From the NCBI GenBank assembly GCA_025698895.1, contig JAILWO010000001.1, forward strand, positions 1,275,001 through 1,339,000: a stretch of 64,000 nt of DNA. The letters are read 5' to 3'. Positions 44,346 to 54,084 of this stretch are shown piece after piece. This DNA is from Rhizobiaceae bacterium. Lineage in GTDB: Bacteria > Pseudomonadota > Alphaproteobacteria > Rhizobiales > Rhizobiaceae. The notes beneath the pieces are model-generated. The model worked only from the letters and a program-made list of their open reading frames with translations. It had not been told where the DNA came from and made no database searches. How positions within the stretch are numbered: the first letter of the stretch is position 1; every line of letters begins with the position of its first letter. The position numbers and the translations under genes were made by a program.

Positions 44346-45102
44346 GGACAAAATCGCCACGGACGCGAAGAAGCCCGCTTCCGGACGCCGTAGCCGCTCC
44401 AAGTATTCGCGGGCGGAAGTGCGGGAAATATTCCGCCGCCTCGCCGTGCAGCGGCCCGAGCCGAAGGGCGAGCTCGAACATGTCAACCCGTTCACGCTTC
44501 TGGTCGCGGTGGTGCTGTCGGCGCAGGCGACGGATGCCGGCGTGAACAAGGCCACGCGCGGCCTTTTTTCCGTGGCCGATACGCCCGAAAAGATGCTGGC
44601 CTTGGGCGAGGAGGAGGTCGGCCGTCACATCCGCACAATCGGCCTGTGGCGCAACAAGGCCAAGAACGTCATCGCGCTGTCGGAGGCGCTGATCCGCGAT
44701 CATGGCGGTGAGGTGCCTGGCCAGCGCGACCTGCTCGTCAGGCTGCCGGGCGTGGGCCGCAAGACGGCCAATGTCGTGCTCAACATGGCCTTCGGCCAGC
44801 CGACAATGGCCGTCGACACGCACATTTTCCGGATCGGCAACCGGCTGGGCCTCGCCCCCGGCAAGACGCCCGATGAGGTGGAGGAAGGGCTATTGCGGAT
44901 CGTGCCGGACGAGTATCTGCGCCATGCGCATCACTGGCTGATCCTGCACGGACGATATGTGTGCAAGGCCCGCAAGCCGGATTGCCCGGCCTGCGTGATC
45001 GCCGACCTGTGCAAGGCGGGCGAAAAGACGACCAACGTGCCGGCACCGCTTGTGCCGCTCGGCGTGCTCGACGAGACGGAAGCGGCCGCGGCCGCTCAGT
45101 AA
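44332..45102 (+). CDS. nth: Endonuclease III
   Basis: 256 residues from ATG 44332. Base-excision repair glycosylase and AP lyase for oxidised pyrimidines. Helix-hairpin-helix LPGVGRKTANVVL with catalytic Lys144, catalytic Asp162 in VDTHIFRIGN, and a [4Fe-4S] cluster motif C211-x6-C218-x2-C221-x5-C227. A basic 25-residue N-terminal extension precedes the fold. It overlaps the convergent DUF2214-like gene by 7 bases at the 3' end. Divergent from DUF2244 with a 22-base gap. Confidence 0.96.
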   Translation: MASPKDKIATDAKKPASGRRSRSKYSRAEVREIFRRLAVQRPEPKGELEHVNPFTLLVAVVLSAQATDAGVNKATRGLFSVADTPEKMLALGEEEVGRHIRTIGLWRNKAKNVIALSEALIRDHGGEVPGQRDLLVRLPGVGRKTANVVLNMAFGQPTMAVDTHIFRIGNRLGLAPGKTPDEVEEGLLRIVPDEYLRHAHHWLILHGRYVCKARKPDCPACVIADLCKAGEKTTNVPAPLVPLGVLDETEAAAAAQ

Positions 45103-45539
45103 CGCGCCATCAGGGCCGCCGCGACCGGAATCAGGATGAACAGCCCGATCTGCGTATGGATCAGCCGCCGCGCGCCGGCCAGTTCGGCGGCGGGCACCGA
45201 AAAGCCGTTGTCGGCCTTCATCGATTTCTGCCATCGCATGAAACGCATCGTGGGCTTGATGGACAGCGCTCCGACCACCACGAAAAGCGCCATCTTGATC
45301 CAGAACCAGGGGTTGGACGCGTAATACTCCCAGCCCTTCGCGCCCCAGATCAGCCGCATGATGCCGACCGCGAAGACCAGCAGCGCTGCCAGGCCGTAAC
45401 CGCGATCCAGCCCCGCGACGCGGCGCAGGGCTTCGCCCGTCAGTCCCGGCCTGACGAGCACGAGCTCGGCCGCCAGCATCGCCATCAGCGAGAAGGCGAA
45501 GATGTGGTGCAGGATAGCGAGCAACGTGTCGGCGAACAT
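45096..45539 (-). CDS. DUF2214-like four-helix membrane protein
   Basis: 147 residues from ATG 45537-45539. Four membrane helices at about 3-24, 47-67, 80-100 and 125-145. Conserved features include a histidine pair in ILHHIFAF, ELVLVRPGL in the first loop, and WGAKGWEYYASNPWFWIKM. It fits the DUF2214 group of small integral membrane proteins of unknown function; the paired histidines could bind haem or metal, but that is a guess. Its 3' end overlaps nth by 7 bases tail to tail. It starts 25 bases after the CysZ-like gene ends. Confidence 0.8.
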   Translation of the reverse strand: MFADTLLAILHHIFAFSLMAMLAAELVLVRPGLTGEALRRVAGLDRGYGLAALLVFAVGIMRLIWGAKGWEYYASNPWFWIKMALFVVVGALSIKPTMRFMRWQKSMKADNGFSVPAAELAGARRLIHTQIGLFILIPVAAALMARY

Positions 45540-45564
45540 GGAGGGCACCTCGATATTTACATTG

Positions 45565-46308
45565 TCAAGATGCTGCGTATCGCGACTGCGCCGACCGGTC
45601 AACCGTTCTTTCCTCGCGCCGCGCGACAGCCTTGTGCAGATGCACCATCAGACCGGCCGCGAAGAGCGGCCCCGCGAGGTTCAGGACGGGAATGGCAAGG
45701 AAGGCGGCGATCAGGAGCCCGGCAACAAAGATCGTGCCCCCGTGGCGGCGCCTCAGCGCCTTCGCTTCCGCCTCCGGACGGAAGCGCAGGGCCGCGAACT
45801 CGAAATATTCGCGTCCGAGCAGATAGCCGTTGACCACGAAAAAGGCGACGAGATTGACGCCCGGCACCAGGAGCAAGGCCAGGGCGACGAGATTACCCAA
45901 TACGACCACGCCGAAGAAGCGGACCGAAAGCAGGATCGATCGTCCAAGCGGCATGGCCTTGCCGAGAGGATCATTCGCATAATCCGCCTTTTCGATCAGC
46001 TCGGCGACGTCGTCGAGGAAAAGCCCCGCGATCAGCGCCGTCACCGGCGCGATCAGCAATGCCAGGCCTGCCGCGATGGCGACGCCCGCCAAAATCGCCG
46101 CCGTAAGCGAAAGCCAGCCCGACCAGGCCGCGTCCTGCGGCAGCCATCCGTCGAGCAGCGGCAGGGCAAGCCAGTCGAACGCACCCGTCAGCGCGTACCA
46201 AAGGCCGATCAGCGCCAGCAGGGTCAAACCGATCGACTTCCACAGAACGCCGCGGAACGGCGCGGTAAACAGCCTTCCCAGCGACCGGCGCGCGGAGTCG
46301 AGGATCAT
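45565..46308 (-). CDS. CysZ/EI24-like membrane protein
   Basis: 247 residues from ATG 46306-46308, six bases after GGGAGA; an ATG two codons earlier would sit directly on that ribosome-binding site. About five membrane segments; EI24-type motifs include LLVPGVNLVAFFVVNGYLLGREYFEF in pieces and RHGGTIFVAGLL near the C-terminus. CysZ proteins take up sulfate in enterobacteria, but rhizobial members are untested and no sulfate gene is adjacent. Divergent from the adenosine kinase-like gene. A DUF2214-like gene follows on the same strand. Confidence 0.8.
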   Translation of the reverse strand: MILDSARRSLGRLFTAPFRGVLWKSIGLTLLALIGLWYALTGAFDWLALPLLDGWLPQDAAWSGWLSLTAAILAGVAIAAGLALLIAPVTALIAGLFLDDVAELIEKADYANDPLGKAMPLGRSILLSVRFFGVVVLGNLVALALLLVPGVNLVAFFVVNGYLLGREYFEFAALRFRPEAEAKALRRRHGGTIFVAGLLIAAFLAIPVLNLAGPLFAAGLMVHLHKAVARREERTVDRSAQSRYAAS

Positions 46309-46480
46309 GGGCATTCTCCCTGACGATCTTGGGCAGATAGGAGTCGGCGGGCCAAGCCACAACCAGGCGGCCGCCCTTGCAAATGCGCGGCGAGACGTTA
46401 AACCCGCACCCGGCCGGACGGGGACCCGGCCCTCCACGCGCTGTCCGGCGCGAAAAGCCAATAAGTTTTCGGGAATTATC

Positions 46481-47473
46481 ATGAGCCATTATGACGTCCT
46501 GTGCGTCGGCAATGCGATCGTCGACATTCTCGCCCGTTGCGACGACGACTTCATCGTCGCCAACGACATCAAGAAGGGGGCGATGAACCTGATCGATGCC
46601 GAACGCGCGGAACTTCTCTATTCGCGCATGGGGCCGGCGACCGAAGCCTCCGGCGGCAGCGCGGGCAACACGGCGGCAGGCATCGCCAGCTTCGGCGCGC
46701 GCGCGGCCTATTTCGGCAAGGTGTCGTCGGACCATCTGGGCAAGATCTACACGCACGACATTCGCGCCCAGGGCGTGGCCTTCGATACCAAGCCATTGGC
46801 GGGCGAGCCGCCGACCGCGCGCTCGATGATCTTCGTCACCCCGGATGGCGAGCGCTCCATGAACACTTATCTCGGCGCCTGTGTGGAACTGGGTCCGGAC
46901 GATGTCGAGGCGGACAAGGCCGCCGGCGCGAAGGTGGTCTATTTCGAAGGCTATCTGTGGGATCCGCCCCGCGCCAAGGAGGCGATTAGGCTCGCCGCGC
47001 GCTTCGCGCACGATGCCGGTAACGAAGTCGCCATGACGCTCTCCGATCCGTTCTGCGTAGACCGGTATCGCGACGAGTTCCTCGAACTGATGCGTTCCGG
47101 CACGGTTGACATCGTTTTCGCCAACGAGGCCGAGCTGAAGTCGCTCTACCAGACCTCTTCGCTGGAAGCTGGCCTCGATGCGATCCGAAAGGATTGCCGG
47201 CTGGCCGCCGTCACCCGGTCCGAAAAGGGGTCAATCATCCTTTCAGGCGGCGAGACGGTTCCCGTCGAGGCGATCGAGATTGCTGAACTCGTCGACACGA
47301 CCGGTGCCGGCGACCTCTACGCGGCCGGCTTCCTGTTCGGCTACACGGCCGGCAAGGATCTGGCCGTATGCGGCCGGCTCGGTTCCCTGGCCGCCGGCCT
47401 CTCGATCCAGCAGATGGGTCCGCGCCCGCGCCAGAATCTGCTCAACGAGGCCGAGCAGGCCGGATTGATCTGA
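46481..47473 (+). CDS. PfkB family adenosine kinase-like carbohydrate kinase
   Basis: 330 residues from ATG 46481 with GGGA upstream. Starts SHYDVLCVGNAIVDILA; first PfkB motif around GGSAGNTAAGIASFGARAAY; second motif DTTGAGDLYAAGFLFGYT with the catalytic Asp. This subgroup, broadly conserved in alphaproteobacteria, is usually annotated as adenosine kinase; other sugars or nucleosides are possible. It phosphorylates the substrate with ATP in the cytoplasm. It converges on the TRIC channel gene with 28 bases between stops. Confidence 0.9.
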   Translation: MSHYDVLCVGNAIVDILARCDDDFIVANDIKKGAMNLIDAERAELLYSRMGPATEASGGSAGNTAAGIASFGARAAYFGKVSSDHLGKIYTHDIRAQGVAFDTKPLAGEPPTARSMIFVTPDGERSMNTYLGACVELGPDDVEADKAAGAKVVYFEGYLWDPPRAKEAIRLAARFAHDAGNEVAMTLSDPFCVDRYRDEFLELMRSGTVDIVFANEAELKSLYQTSSLEAGLDAIRKDCRLAAVTRSEKGSIILSGGETVPVEAIEIAELVDTTGAGDLYAAGFLFGYTAGKDLAVCGRLGSLAAGLSIQQMGPRPRQNLLNEAEQAGLI

Positions 47474-47501
47474 ACCGGCCTTCCGGATCCGTAGGGCGTG
47501 C

Positions 47502-48134
47502 TCAGGGAATGTCTTCCGGCCGCCGGCCGGGCCGCGCCTTGTAGGGACGGAACGCCCAGCCGTAGCGCAGCGCGCCGCCGCGCACGATGAAGGCCGCGCA
47601 AAAGGCGGCGATCGCGGCCGCCATCAGCGGCAGACCCGCGATCGACAGGGCCGTGAAGGCGCATGCCCCCGCCAACGCGGCCGAGACGTAGATTTCGGGC
47701 CTCAGCAGCACCGATGGTTCGCCGGCCACCATATCGCGCAATATGCCGCCGAAAGTCGCCGTCAGCATGCCGGTAACGACCGCCACCAGCGGTGAGCCCG
47801 TCACGGCCAGCCCCTTATAGGCGCCGAAGACGCAATAGGCAGCAAGGCCGACCGCATCGAGCCACAGGATCAGCTTCCAGCGCGATTCGAGCCGGTGCGC
47901 TGTGAAGAAGACGACCGCCGCGACGGTACCGCACACCAGGATGTAGTCCGCGTTCTCGACCCAGAAGACGGGCACGCCCAGGATGAGGTCGCGAAAGGTC
48001 CCGCCGCCGATACCTGTCACCGCCGCCAGGAAGACGAAGCCAATGATGTCCAGCTCCTTGCGTGAGGCCGCCAGCGCGCCGGTCGCCGCGAAGACCGCCA
48101 CGCCGGCATAATCAAAGAGCAGGATGGGGTTCAT
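47502..48134 (-). CDS. Trimeric intracellular cation channel family protein (UPF0126)
   Basis: 210 residues with seven membrane helices in two repeated UPF0126 domains. Each repeat has the diagnostic glycine block: VTGIGGGTFRDLILG in the first and LTATFGGILRDMVAGEP in the second. Prokaryotic TRIC homologs form trimeric cation channels with kinks at these GG motifs. The C-terminus is basic (RPYKARPGRRPED). The physiological role in bacteria is unknown; no partner is evident in the flanks. Confidence 0.92.
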   Translation of the reverse strand: MNPILLFDYAGVAVFAATGALAASRKELDIIGFVFLAAVTGIGGGTFRDLILGVPVFWVENADYILVCGTVAAVVFFTAHRLESRWKLILWLDAVGLAAYCVFGAYKGLAVTGSPLVAVVTGMLTATFGGILRDMVAGEPSVLLRPEIYVSAALAGACAFTALSIAGLPLMAAAIAAFCAAFIVRGGALRYGWAFRPYKARPGRRPEDIP

Positions 48135-48241
48135 GAGAGGGCAATCGGCAACTGGCAGTCGAAACGCGGATCTGCGTGGACCATCGCCGAAAAGTCAGGC
48201 GCGGTCACCCGGATTCCGATCGCCGACTGCCGATCGCTGTC

Positions 48242-48901
48242 TCAGGCGTCCTTCTCGGCCTGTTCGTTGACCGGGCCAGGTTCCGGCTGCGGCGCCTCGG
48301 CCTTCGGACCACCCTTGGCGACGCCGACCATTGCCGGGCGCAGCACGCGCTCGCCGATCTTGAAGCCTGTCTGGACGACCTCGACGACCGTGCCGTTCGG
48401 CACGTCGGCATTGGGTACCTCGAACATGGCCTGATGGAAATTCGGGTCGAAGCGTTCACCCTTCGGCTCCAGCCGCGTCACCCCGTGCCGCTCGAGCGAC
48501 GACAGCATGGCGCGCTCGGTCATTTCCACGCCCTCGATCAGCGAGGCAAAGCCGGCGTCGCCGCTTTCGCGTGCCTCGGCCGGTATTGCGTCGAGAGCAC
48601 GGCGCAGATTGTCGGAGACCGACAGCATGTCGCGGGCGAAATTGGCGATCGCGTAGGCGCGCGCGTCGGCCACATCGCGGGCGGTGCGGCGGCGCAGGTT
48701 CTCCATCTCGGCGGCGGCGCGCAGCGCCTTGTCCTTGAGGTCCTCGTTTTCCTTCATCAGCTTCACGAGGGTTTCGTATTCGGCTTCCGCGACGCCTTCC
48801 GGCGGCTGCGCGAAACCGGACGGCTCCTGCGCGGTTTCCGTTCCGGCATTTTCGTTGGCGGGCTGTTCAGGCGCGTCCTTGCGGGCGGTCTCGTCGCTCA
48901 T
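48242..48901 (-). CDS. grpE: Nucleotide exchange factor GrpE
   Basis: 219 residues from ATG 48899-48901. An acidic, disordered N-terminus (about 50 residues), a long coiled coil ([20 protein letters not shown]), [20 protein letters not shown], and a C-terminal beta domain with [20 protein letters not shown] and VGVAKGG. It releases ADP from DnaK. It lies 72 bases after hrcA on the same strand, with its own heat-shock-type promoter in the gap. dnaK and dnaJ are not in this window. Confidence 0.96.
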   Translation of the reverse strand: MSDETARKDAPEQPANENAGTETAQEPSGFAQPPEGVAEAEYETLVKLMKENEDLKDKALRAAAEMENLRRRTARDVADARAYAIANFARDMLSVSDNLRRALDAIPAEARESGDAGFASLIEGVEMTERAMLSSLERHGVTRLEPKGERFDPNFHQAMFEVPNADVPNGTVVEVVQTGFKIGERVLRPAMVGVAKGGPKAEAPQPEPGPVNEQAEKDA

Positions 48902-48941
48902 CGCGTCTTCCGTCTTGTTCAACTGGTCGTGAGTCGGGGCC

Positions 48942-48971
48942 GATATCGAGTTTCGCGGCGCCGAAATCAAG
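48942..48971 (-). promoter_or_regulatory. Candidate RpoH promoter for grpE
   Basis: On the minus strand CTTGAT (48966-48971), 17 bases, then CGATATC (48942-48948). Spacing is the same as in the hsp20 promoter (CTTGAA-N17-CCATATC). Predicted start near 48935, leader about 34 bases. Confidence 0.5.
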
Positions 48972-48973
48972 GG

Positions 48974-50044
48974 TCAGCGCAACATGCGCGAAACGAGTTG
49001 CGCCGTGTAGTCGACCATGGGCACGATCCGCGCATAGTTGAGCCTGGTTGGCCCGATGACGCCGAGCGCCCCGACGACCCGCGCATTGGCGTCTCGATAG
49101 GGCGCCACCACCAAAGACGACCCCGACAGCGAAAACAGCTTGTTTTCCGAACCGATGAATATGCGTACGCCGGGACCTTCCTCAGCCAGGTCGAGAAGCT
49201 GGATCAGCCCCTGCTTGGTTTCCAGGTCGTCGAACAGACGCCGCAGCATCTCGATGTCGGCTTCGGCGGTGATGTTCTCCAGCAGGTTGGCGCGGCCGCG
49301 CACGATCAGCCTGGCCGGCAGGCCGCTCTCGTCGCCGGCCCAGATCGCAAGGCCGCGCTCGACCAGGTCCTGCGACAGCGCGTCGAGGGCGGTTCGCGTC
49401 TGGTCCTTCAGCCGCTCTATCTCGAGCCGGGCTTCGGCGAGCGTGCGACCGCGAATATGCGCATTGAGGAAGTTGGACGCCTCGTGGAGCTGCGAGGCGG
49501 TCACGCCGGCCGGCAGGTCGATCACCCTGTTCTCGACGTCGCCGCCCTGCGAGACGAGTACCGCCAGCGCCCGGCCGGGTTCGAGCTGGATGAACTCGAT
49601 ATGCTTGAGCGGTGTTTCAATCTTGGTCGCCAGCACAAGCCCCGCGCCTCGAGACAGGCCGGAAAGCATCTGGCTGGCCTCGGTCAACATGTGTTCGAGG
49701 CTTGGCGCAGTGCCCGAAGCCCTCACCTGCGCCTCGATGACGCGGCGCTCCTCCTCCGAAAGGTCGCCGAGCTCCATGAAGGCATCAACGAAGAAGCGCA
49801 GGCCCTGCTGGGTCGGAAGTCGCCCGGCCGAGACATGCGGCGCATAGATCAGTCCGAGCTGTTCCAGATCGCTCATCACATTGCGCACCGTCGCTGGCGA
49901 CAGCGACGACGGCAGCATCCGCGACAGGTTGCGCGATCCCACCGGTTCGCCTTCGCGCAGATAGGTGTCCACAAGCGCACGGAAGATGTCGCGCGAGCGC
50001 TGGTCGAGCAGTTGCAGCGTGTGGTCGGCTGTCGGTGCGTTCAC
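48974..50044 (-). CDS. hrcA: Heat-inducible transcriptional repressor HrcA
   Basis: 356 residues from a GTG at 50042-50044. Winged helix-turn-helix at about 15-80 ([35 protein letters not shown]), then a GAF-like domain and C-terminal dimerisation region ending [14 protein letters not shown]. HrcA represses chaperone operons through CIRCE elements, with GroEL as corepressor. No CIRCE repeat was found in this window, so its target is elsewhere. Followed by grpE; divergent from rph. Confidence 0.96.
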   Translation of the reverse strand: MNAPTADHTLQLLDQRSRDIFRALVDTYLREGEPVGSRNLSRMLPSSLSPATVRNVMSDLEQLGLIYAPHVSAGRLPTQQGLRFFVDAFMELGDLSEEERRVIEAQVRASGTAPSLEHMLTEASQMLSGLSRGAGLVLATKIETPLKHIEFIQLEPGRALAVLVSQGGDVENRVIDLPAGVTASQLHEASNFLNAHIRGRTLAEARLEIERLKDQTRTALDALSQDLVERGLAIWAGDESGLPARLIVRGRANLLENITAEADIEMLRRLFDDLETKQGLIQLLDLAEEGPGVRIFIGSENKLFSLSGSSLVVAPYRDANARVVGALGVIGPTRLNYARIVPMVDYTAQLVSRMLR

Positions 50045-50078
50045 GGGCCCAAATCGTCATCTGACCATCGGCGTCGAG

Positions 50079-50106
50079 GATATAGGCGCGCCCCGCCCGA
50101 ACGCAA
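50079..50106 (-). promoter_or_regulatory. Promoter candidate for hrcA
   Basis: On the minus strand TTGCGT (50101-50106), 16 bases, then TATATC (50079-50084). Predicted start about 28 bases before the GTG start of hrcA. The CCTATAT overlapping the -10 also fits an RpoH -10, but the -35 is not of that type. Confidence 0.5.
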
Positions 50107-50148
50107 CGTCGAGTCTGGCGGGTCATGTGGATGCGGGGCCATTTTGCT

Positions 50149-50177
50149 TTGCGTTGGCCGGCCCGCGCCGCTACAAG
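50149..50177 (+). promoter_or_regulatory. Promoter candidate for rph
   Basis: TTGCGT at 50149-50154, 17 bases, then TACAAG at 50172-50177. The predicted start lies about 25 bases before the rph ATG. It is divergent from the hrcA promoter, 43 bases away. Confidence 0.5.
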
Positions 50178-50208
50178 CCCGCAGACCGAAAACAGCGGAA
50201 TCGATCCA

Positions 50209-50925
50209 ATGCGACCATCCAGGCGTCAGCCAGACGAATTGCGCGCGATTTCCTTCGAGCGCGGCGTCTCGCGGCACGCGGAGGGCTCGTGCATGGTGAA
50301 GTTCGGTGAAACGCACGTCCTGTGCACGGCGAGCCTTGAGGAGCGGGTGCCGCCATGGATGCGCAACTCGGGACGTGGCTGGGTCACAGCCGAATATGGC
50401 ATGCTGCCGCGCTCGACAGGCGAGCGCATGCGCCGCGAGGCGTCGGCCGGCAAGCAGGGCGGCCGCACGCTGGAGATCCAGCGGCTGATCGGCCGCTCGC
50501 TGCGCGCCGTGGTCGACCTCGAAGCGCTGGGCGAGGTCCAGATCACCGTCGATTGCGACGTCATCCAGGCCGATGGCGGGACGCGCACGGCCGCCATCAC
50601 CGGCGGCTTCGTCGCGCTGCATCAATGCGTGTCGTGGATGGAGGCACGGCGCATGACCACGGTCGCCAAGGCCGTGAAGGACCATGTGGCGGCGATCTCC
50701 TGCGGTATCCACGAAGGCACTGCCGTGCTCGACCTGGACTATGCCGAGGACTCGGCCGCCGGAACCGACGCCAATTTCGTGATGACGGGCAAGGGCGGCA
50801 TCGTCGAGATCCAGGGCACCGCCGAGGGCGAGCCCTTCAGCCAGGAACAGTTCGACGAGCTGATGGTGCTGGCTCGCAAGGGCATCGCCCGCCTCGTCGA
50901 TTTGCAGAAGATGGCGATCGGGTAG
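50209..50925 (+). CDS. rph: Ribonuclease PH
   Basis: 238 residues from ATG 50209. Phosphorolytic 3'-exoribonuclease that trims tRNA 3' ends. Family blocks: [14 protein letters not shown] at the start, [17 protein letters not shown], the phosphate-binding STGERMRRE and [16 protein letters not shown], and the catalytic region [19 protein letters not shown]. Length is standard. It leads a plus-strand operon with the VOC, rdgB, hemW, rsmI and yraN genes. The VOC gene begins two bases after the stop. Confidence 0.97.
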   Translation: MRPSRRQPDELRAISFERGVSRHAEGSCMVKFGETHVLCTASLEERVPPWMRNSGRGWVTAEYGMLPRSTGERMRREASAGKQGGRTLEIQRLIGRSLRAVVDLEALGEVQITVDCDVIQADGGTRTAAITGGFVALHQCVSWMEARRMTTVAKAVKDHVAAISCGIHEGTAVLDLDYAEDSAAGTDANFVMTGKGGIVEIQGTAEGEPFSQEQFDELMVLARKGIARLVDLQKMAIG

Positions 50926-50927
50926 CG

Positions 50928-51338
50928 ATGACGCCGTCGGCCGTCCTGGAATCCGCTCTCTACGCCGAGGATCTCGACGCCGCGGAAGCCTTCTATGGCG
51001 GTGTGCTCGGCCTGGAGAAGATCGCCCGCGTCGGCAATCGCCATGTCTTCTTCCGATGTGGCGGGGGCGTGGTGCTGATCTTCAATCCGGCCGAAACGAT
51101 CGTACCGCCCGCGCCGGATGCAAAGCTGCCGGTGCCGCCGCATGGCACGACCGGCGACGGTCATCTGTGCTTTGCCGCTTCCGCCGACGAGATCGAGGCC
51201 TGGCGCTCGCATCTCGCCGGCAAGGGCGTGTCGATCGAGGCGGAGTTCGAATGGCCCCAGGGTGGTCGATCGATCTATTTCCGTGATCCGGCGGGTAATT
51301 CGCTGGAATTCGCCGAACCGAGGATATGGGGCCTGTGA
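50928..51338 (+). CDS. VOC (glyoxalase/bleomycin resistance) family protein
   Basis: 136 residues from ATG 50928. Two VOC beta-alpha-beta modules: [20 protein letters not shown] in the first and [15 protein letters not shown] then [15 protein letters not shown] in the second, with His and Glu in the metal positions. Could be a lyase, dioxygenase or thiol transferase; the reaction is not predictable. It lies between rph and rdgB, two genes that are often directly adjacent, with two bases to rph and a 13-base overlap with rdgB, so it is clearly co-translated. Confidence 0.88.
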   Translation: MTPSAVLESALYAEDLDAAEAFYGGVLGLEKIARVGNRHVFFRCGGGVVLIFNPAETIVPPAPDAKLPVPPHGTTGDGHLCFAASADEIEAWRSHLAGKGVSIEAEFEWPQGGRSIYFRDPAGNSLEFAEPRIWGL

Positions 51339-51988
51339 CGGAAAGACCGCTCACCGAACGCCGCATCGTCGTGGCGAGCCACAATGAAGGCAAGCTGCGC
51401 GAATTCGCCGGGCTGATGGCGCCCTTCGGCTTCGAGGCGAGGTCGGCGAAGGAGTATGGCCTGCCCGAACCCGACGAGACCGGCACGACTTTCGAGGAAA
51501 ACGCCGCGATCAAGGCGCTGGCCGCCGCCACCGCGACCGGCCTGCCGGCGCTGTCGGACGATTCCGGCCTGTGCGTCGACGCGCTCGACGGTCAGCCCGG
51601 CGTCTACACCGCCGACTGGGCGACACTGCCGGACGGCTCGCGTGATTTCATGATGGCCATGGAAAAGACGGAGAAGGCCCTGCGCGACAGGGGTGCGACG
51701 GCGCCGGACGCCCGCACCGGGCGGTTCGTCGCCGTCATCTGCCTAGCCTGGCCCGATGGTCATCGCGAGTTCTTCCGCGGCGAGGCCGAGGGCACGCTGG
51801 TGTGGCCGCCGCGTGGTTCGGACGGCTTCGGCTACGACCCGGTCTTCCTCCCGAACGGCCATGCGCGCACCTTCGGCGAGATGACTGCCGACGAAAAACA
51901 TGGCTGGACGCCTGGCAATGGTGAGGCGCTGTCGCATCGTGCCCGCGCATTCGCCGGTTTCGCGCGCGCCAAGCTCGGCCTCGCCTGA
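51326..51988 (+). CDS. rdgB: dITP/XTP pyrophosphatase (RdgB/HAM1)
   Basis: 220 residues from ATG 51326; a GTG at 51335 forms a GTGA overlap with the VOC stop and is a credible alternative. HAM1 signature: [33 protein letters not shown], and [13 protein letters not shown]. It hydrolyses deaminated purine nucleoside triphosphates to monophosphates, keeping inosine and xanthosine out of DNA. Fourth to sixth genes of the rph operon follow; hemW begins 3 bases after the stop. Confidence 0.95.
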   Translation: MGPVTERPLTERRIVVASHNEGKLREFAGLMAPFGFEARSAKEYGLPEPDETGTTFEENAAIKALAAATATGLPALSDDSGLCVDALDGQPGVYTADWATLPDGSRDFMMAMEKTEKALRDRGATAPDARTGRFVAVICLAWPDGHREFFRGEAEGTLVWPPRGSDGFGYDPVFLPNGHARTFGEMTADEKHGWTPGNGEALSHRARAFAGFARAKLGLA

Positions 51989-51991
51989 ACC

Positions 51992-53143
51992 ATGGAACGC
52001 GATCCCGATTTCGGCGTCTATCTGCACTGGCCGTTCTGCGCGGCCAAATGCCCCTATTGCGACTTCAACAGCCATGTCCGCCATGGCGGCGTGGACCAGC
52101 CGCGTTTCGCGGCCGCGTTCGAGCGCGAACTGGCCGCAATGCGCGCCCGCACCGGCCCGCGCAGCGTCGGCTCGATTTTCCTCGGCGGCGGCACGCCCTC
52201 GCTGATGGAGCCGGCGACCGTCGGTCGCCTGCTCCACGCCGTCGCCGCCAACTGGACGGTCGCCGCCGACGCCGAAGTGACGCTGGAGGCCAACCCTTCC
52301 TCGGTGGAGGCCGGGCGCTTTTCCGGTTACCACGCCGCCGGCGTCAACCGGGTGTCGCTGGGCGTTCAGGCCCTGAACGACCCCGATCTCAGGTTTCTTG
52401 GGCGCCTGCACGACGTGGATGCGGCGCTGAGGGCGATCGACCTGGCTCGTGCGACGTTCCCGCGCCTGTCCTTCGATCTGATCTATGCCCGGCCGGAACA
52501 GACGGTCGCGGCCTGGCGGGCGGAGCTGGAACGCGCCATCGATCTGGCCGCCGATCATCTGTCGCTCTACCAACTCACCATCGAGGAGGGGACGCGTTTT
52601 CATGCGCTGCACGCGGCCGGCAAGTTCGTGATTCCCGATCCCGACCATGCCGCCGAACTCTACCGCGTCACCCAGGAGGTGACGGCGGCGCGCGGCCTGC
52701 CCGCCTACGAGATTTCCAACCACGCACGGCCGGGCGCCGAGAGCCGCCACAATCTCGTCTACTGGCGCTACGGCGACTACGTCGGTGTCGGGCCGGGCGC
52801 GCATGGCCGCTTCGTGGAAGGAGGCCGCCGCGTCGTCACCTTCACCGAGAAGATGCCCGAGACCTGGCTCAACCTCGTCGAGGCTCGTGGCCATGGTGTG
52901 ACCGGCGGCGAGACGCTGACACGTGGCGAGGAAGCGGACGAGTTCCTGCTGATGGGGCTGAGGCTCGCCGAAGGCATCGACCTCGACCGCTACGAGAAGC
53001 TGGCCGGCCGGCCGCTGCCGTCACGGCGCATCGAGGTTCTGCGCGAGGAGAACCTGGTCGCCCCGGTCGGCAATTCGCGCCTGCGCGCCACCGCGGCCGG
53101 CATGATCGTGCTCGATGCCGTCGTGGCCGACCTGGCAAGGTAG
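51992..53143 (+). CDS. hemW: Radical SAM family heme chaperone HemW
   Basis: 383 residues from ATG 51992. The radical SAM cluster is Cys16-x3-Cys20-x2-Cys23 (FCAAKCPYCDFNSH), followed by GGGTPSL and the VSLGVQALND stretch. The HemN_C domain ends the protein. These features, and the lack of the HemN-specific N-terminal extension, mark HemW, which binds haem and delivers it to respiratory proteins, rather than coproporphyrinogen dehydrogenase. It is directly downstream of rdgB, as in many alphaproteobacteria. Confidence 0.94.
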   Translation: MERDPDFGVYLHWPFCAAKCPYCDFNSHVRHGGVDQPRFAAAFERELAAMRARTGPRSVGSIFLGGGTPSLMEPATVGRLLHAVAANWTVAADAEVTLEANPSSVEAGRFSGYHAAGVNRVSLGVQALNDPDLRFLGRLHDVDAALRAIDLARATFPRLSFDLIYARPEQTVAAWRAELERAIDLAADHLSLYQLTIEEGTRFHALHAAGKFVIPDPDHAAELYRVTQEVTAARGLPAYEISNHARPGAESRHNLVYWRYGDYVGVGPGAHGRFVEGGRRVVTFTEKMPETWLNLVEARGHGVTGGETLTRGEEADEFLLMGLRLAEGIDLDRYEKLAGRPLPSRRIEVLREENLVAPVGNSRLRATAAGMIVLDAVVADLAR

Positions 53144-53181
53144 CGTAGCCAGAGGCGCATTCGCGCGGCTATGTTCGCGGC

Positions 53182-54084
53182 ATGAACAGCATTCCCGGCA
53201 GCCGCCCCACCTATATGATCGGCCAGGCCGCGTTTCCGGCAAGACCGCTGGAGCCGGGGCTTTATCTGGTGGCGACGCCGATCGGCAATCTGGGTGACGT
53301 TACCATCCGGGCTCTGGAGACGATCGCGGCCGCCGACATTCTGGCTTGTGAGGACACGCGAGTCACACGCGCGCTGCTGTCGCGCTACGGGATCAGGCAG
53401 CGGCCCATGGCCTATCACGAACACAATGCCGCCGAGGCGGGGGCGAGACTGGTGGAGGCGGTCGAAGCGGGCAAGAGCGTGGCCCTTGTCTCGGACGCAG
53501 GCACGCCGCTCGTCTCCGACCCCGGCTTCCGGCTGGTGGAAGCCTTGCGGGAAAAGGGACTGCGCGTCGTGCCCGTTCCCGGAGCCTCGGCCGTTCTGTC
53601 AGCGCTCACCGCGTCCGGCCTGCCGACCGACGCCTTCTTCTTTGCTGGCTTTCTTCCCTCGAAGGCCGGCCAGAGGAAGGAACGGCTTCAGACATTGGGA
53701 AGCGTTCCGGGAACGCTGGTCGCCTTCGAATCGCCGAACCGGCTGACCGCGACCCTGGCCGCCATGGCCGAGACCCTCGGCGAGCGGCAGGCGGCGGTGT
53801 GCCGCGAACTCACCAAGGCGTTCGAGGAAGTCAGAACCGGCACGCTCGCCGCGCTTGCCGCGCATTACGGAGAGGCCGGTGCGCCGAAGGGCGAGATCGT
53901 GATCTGCGTCGGCCCGCCGAAACCACGTATGGCCGACGAACAGGACGTCGAGGCGATCCTGCGCGGCTTGCTGGCGGAGATGCCGGCCTCGAAGGCGGCA
54001 GCAGAAGCGGCGAAGCTGACTGGGCTGCCGCGACCCGGCCTCTATCGCCGCCTCCTGGACCTCAAGGCCGGGGACGGTGGCTGA
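53182..54084 (+). CDS. rsmI: 16S rRNA (cytidine(1402)-2'-O)-methyltransferase RsmI
   Basis: 300 residues. Tetrapyrrole-methylase fold: [19 protein letters not shown], then [33 protein letters not shown], and [20 protein letters not shown]-terminal HTH-like tail recurs in the family. It methylates the ribose of C1402 in the decoding centre. It overlaps the downstream yraN by eight bases, so the two are co-translated; this pair is conserved across bacteria. Confidence 0.96.
   Translation: MNSIPGSRPTYMIGQAAFPARPLEPGLYLVATPIGNLGDVTIRALETIAAADILACEDTRVTRALLSRYGIRQRPMAYHEHNAAEAGARLVEAVEAGKSVALVSDAGTPLVSDPGFRLVEALREKGLRVVPVPGASAVLSALTASGLPTDAFFFAGFLPSKAGQRKERLQTLGSVPGTLVAFESPNRLTATLAAMAETLGERQAAVCRELTKAFEEVRTGTLAALAAHYGEAGAPKGEIVICVGPPKPRMADEQDVEAILRGLLAEMPASKAAAEAAKLTGLPRPGLYRRLLDLKAGDGG

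Noticed and set aside
48242-50208. CIRCE element near hrcA
   Set aside because: I looked for the TTAGCACTC inverted repeat around hrcA, grpE and rph and did not find it; control must be by another route here.
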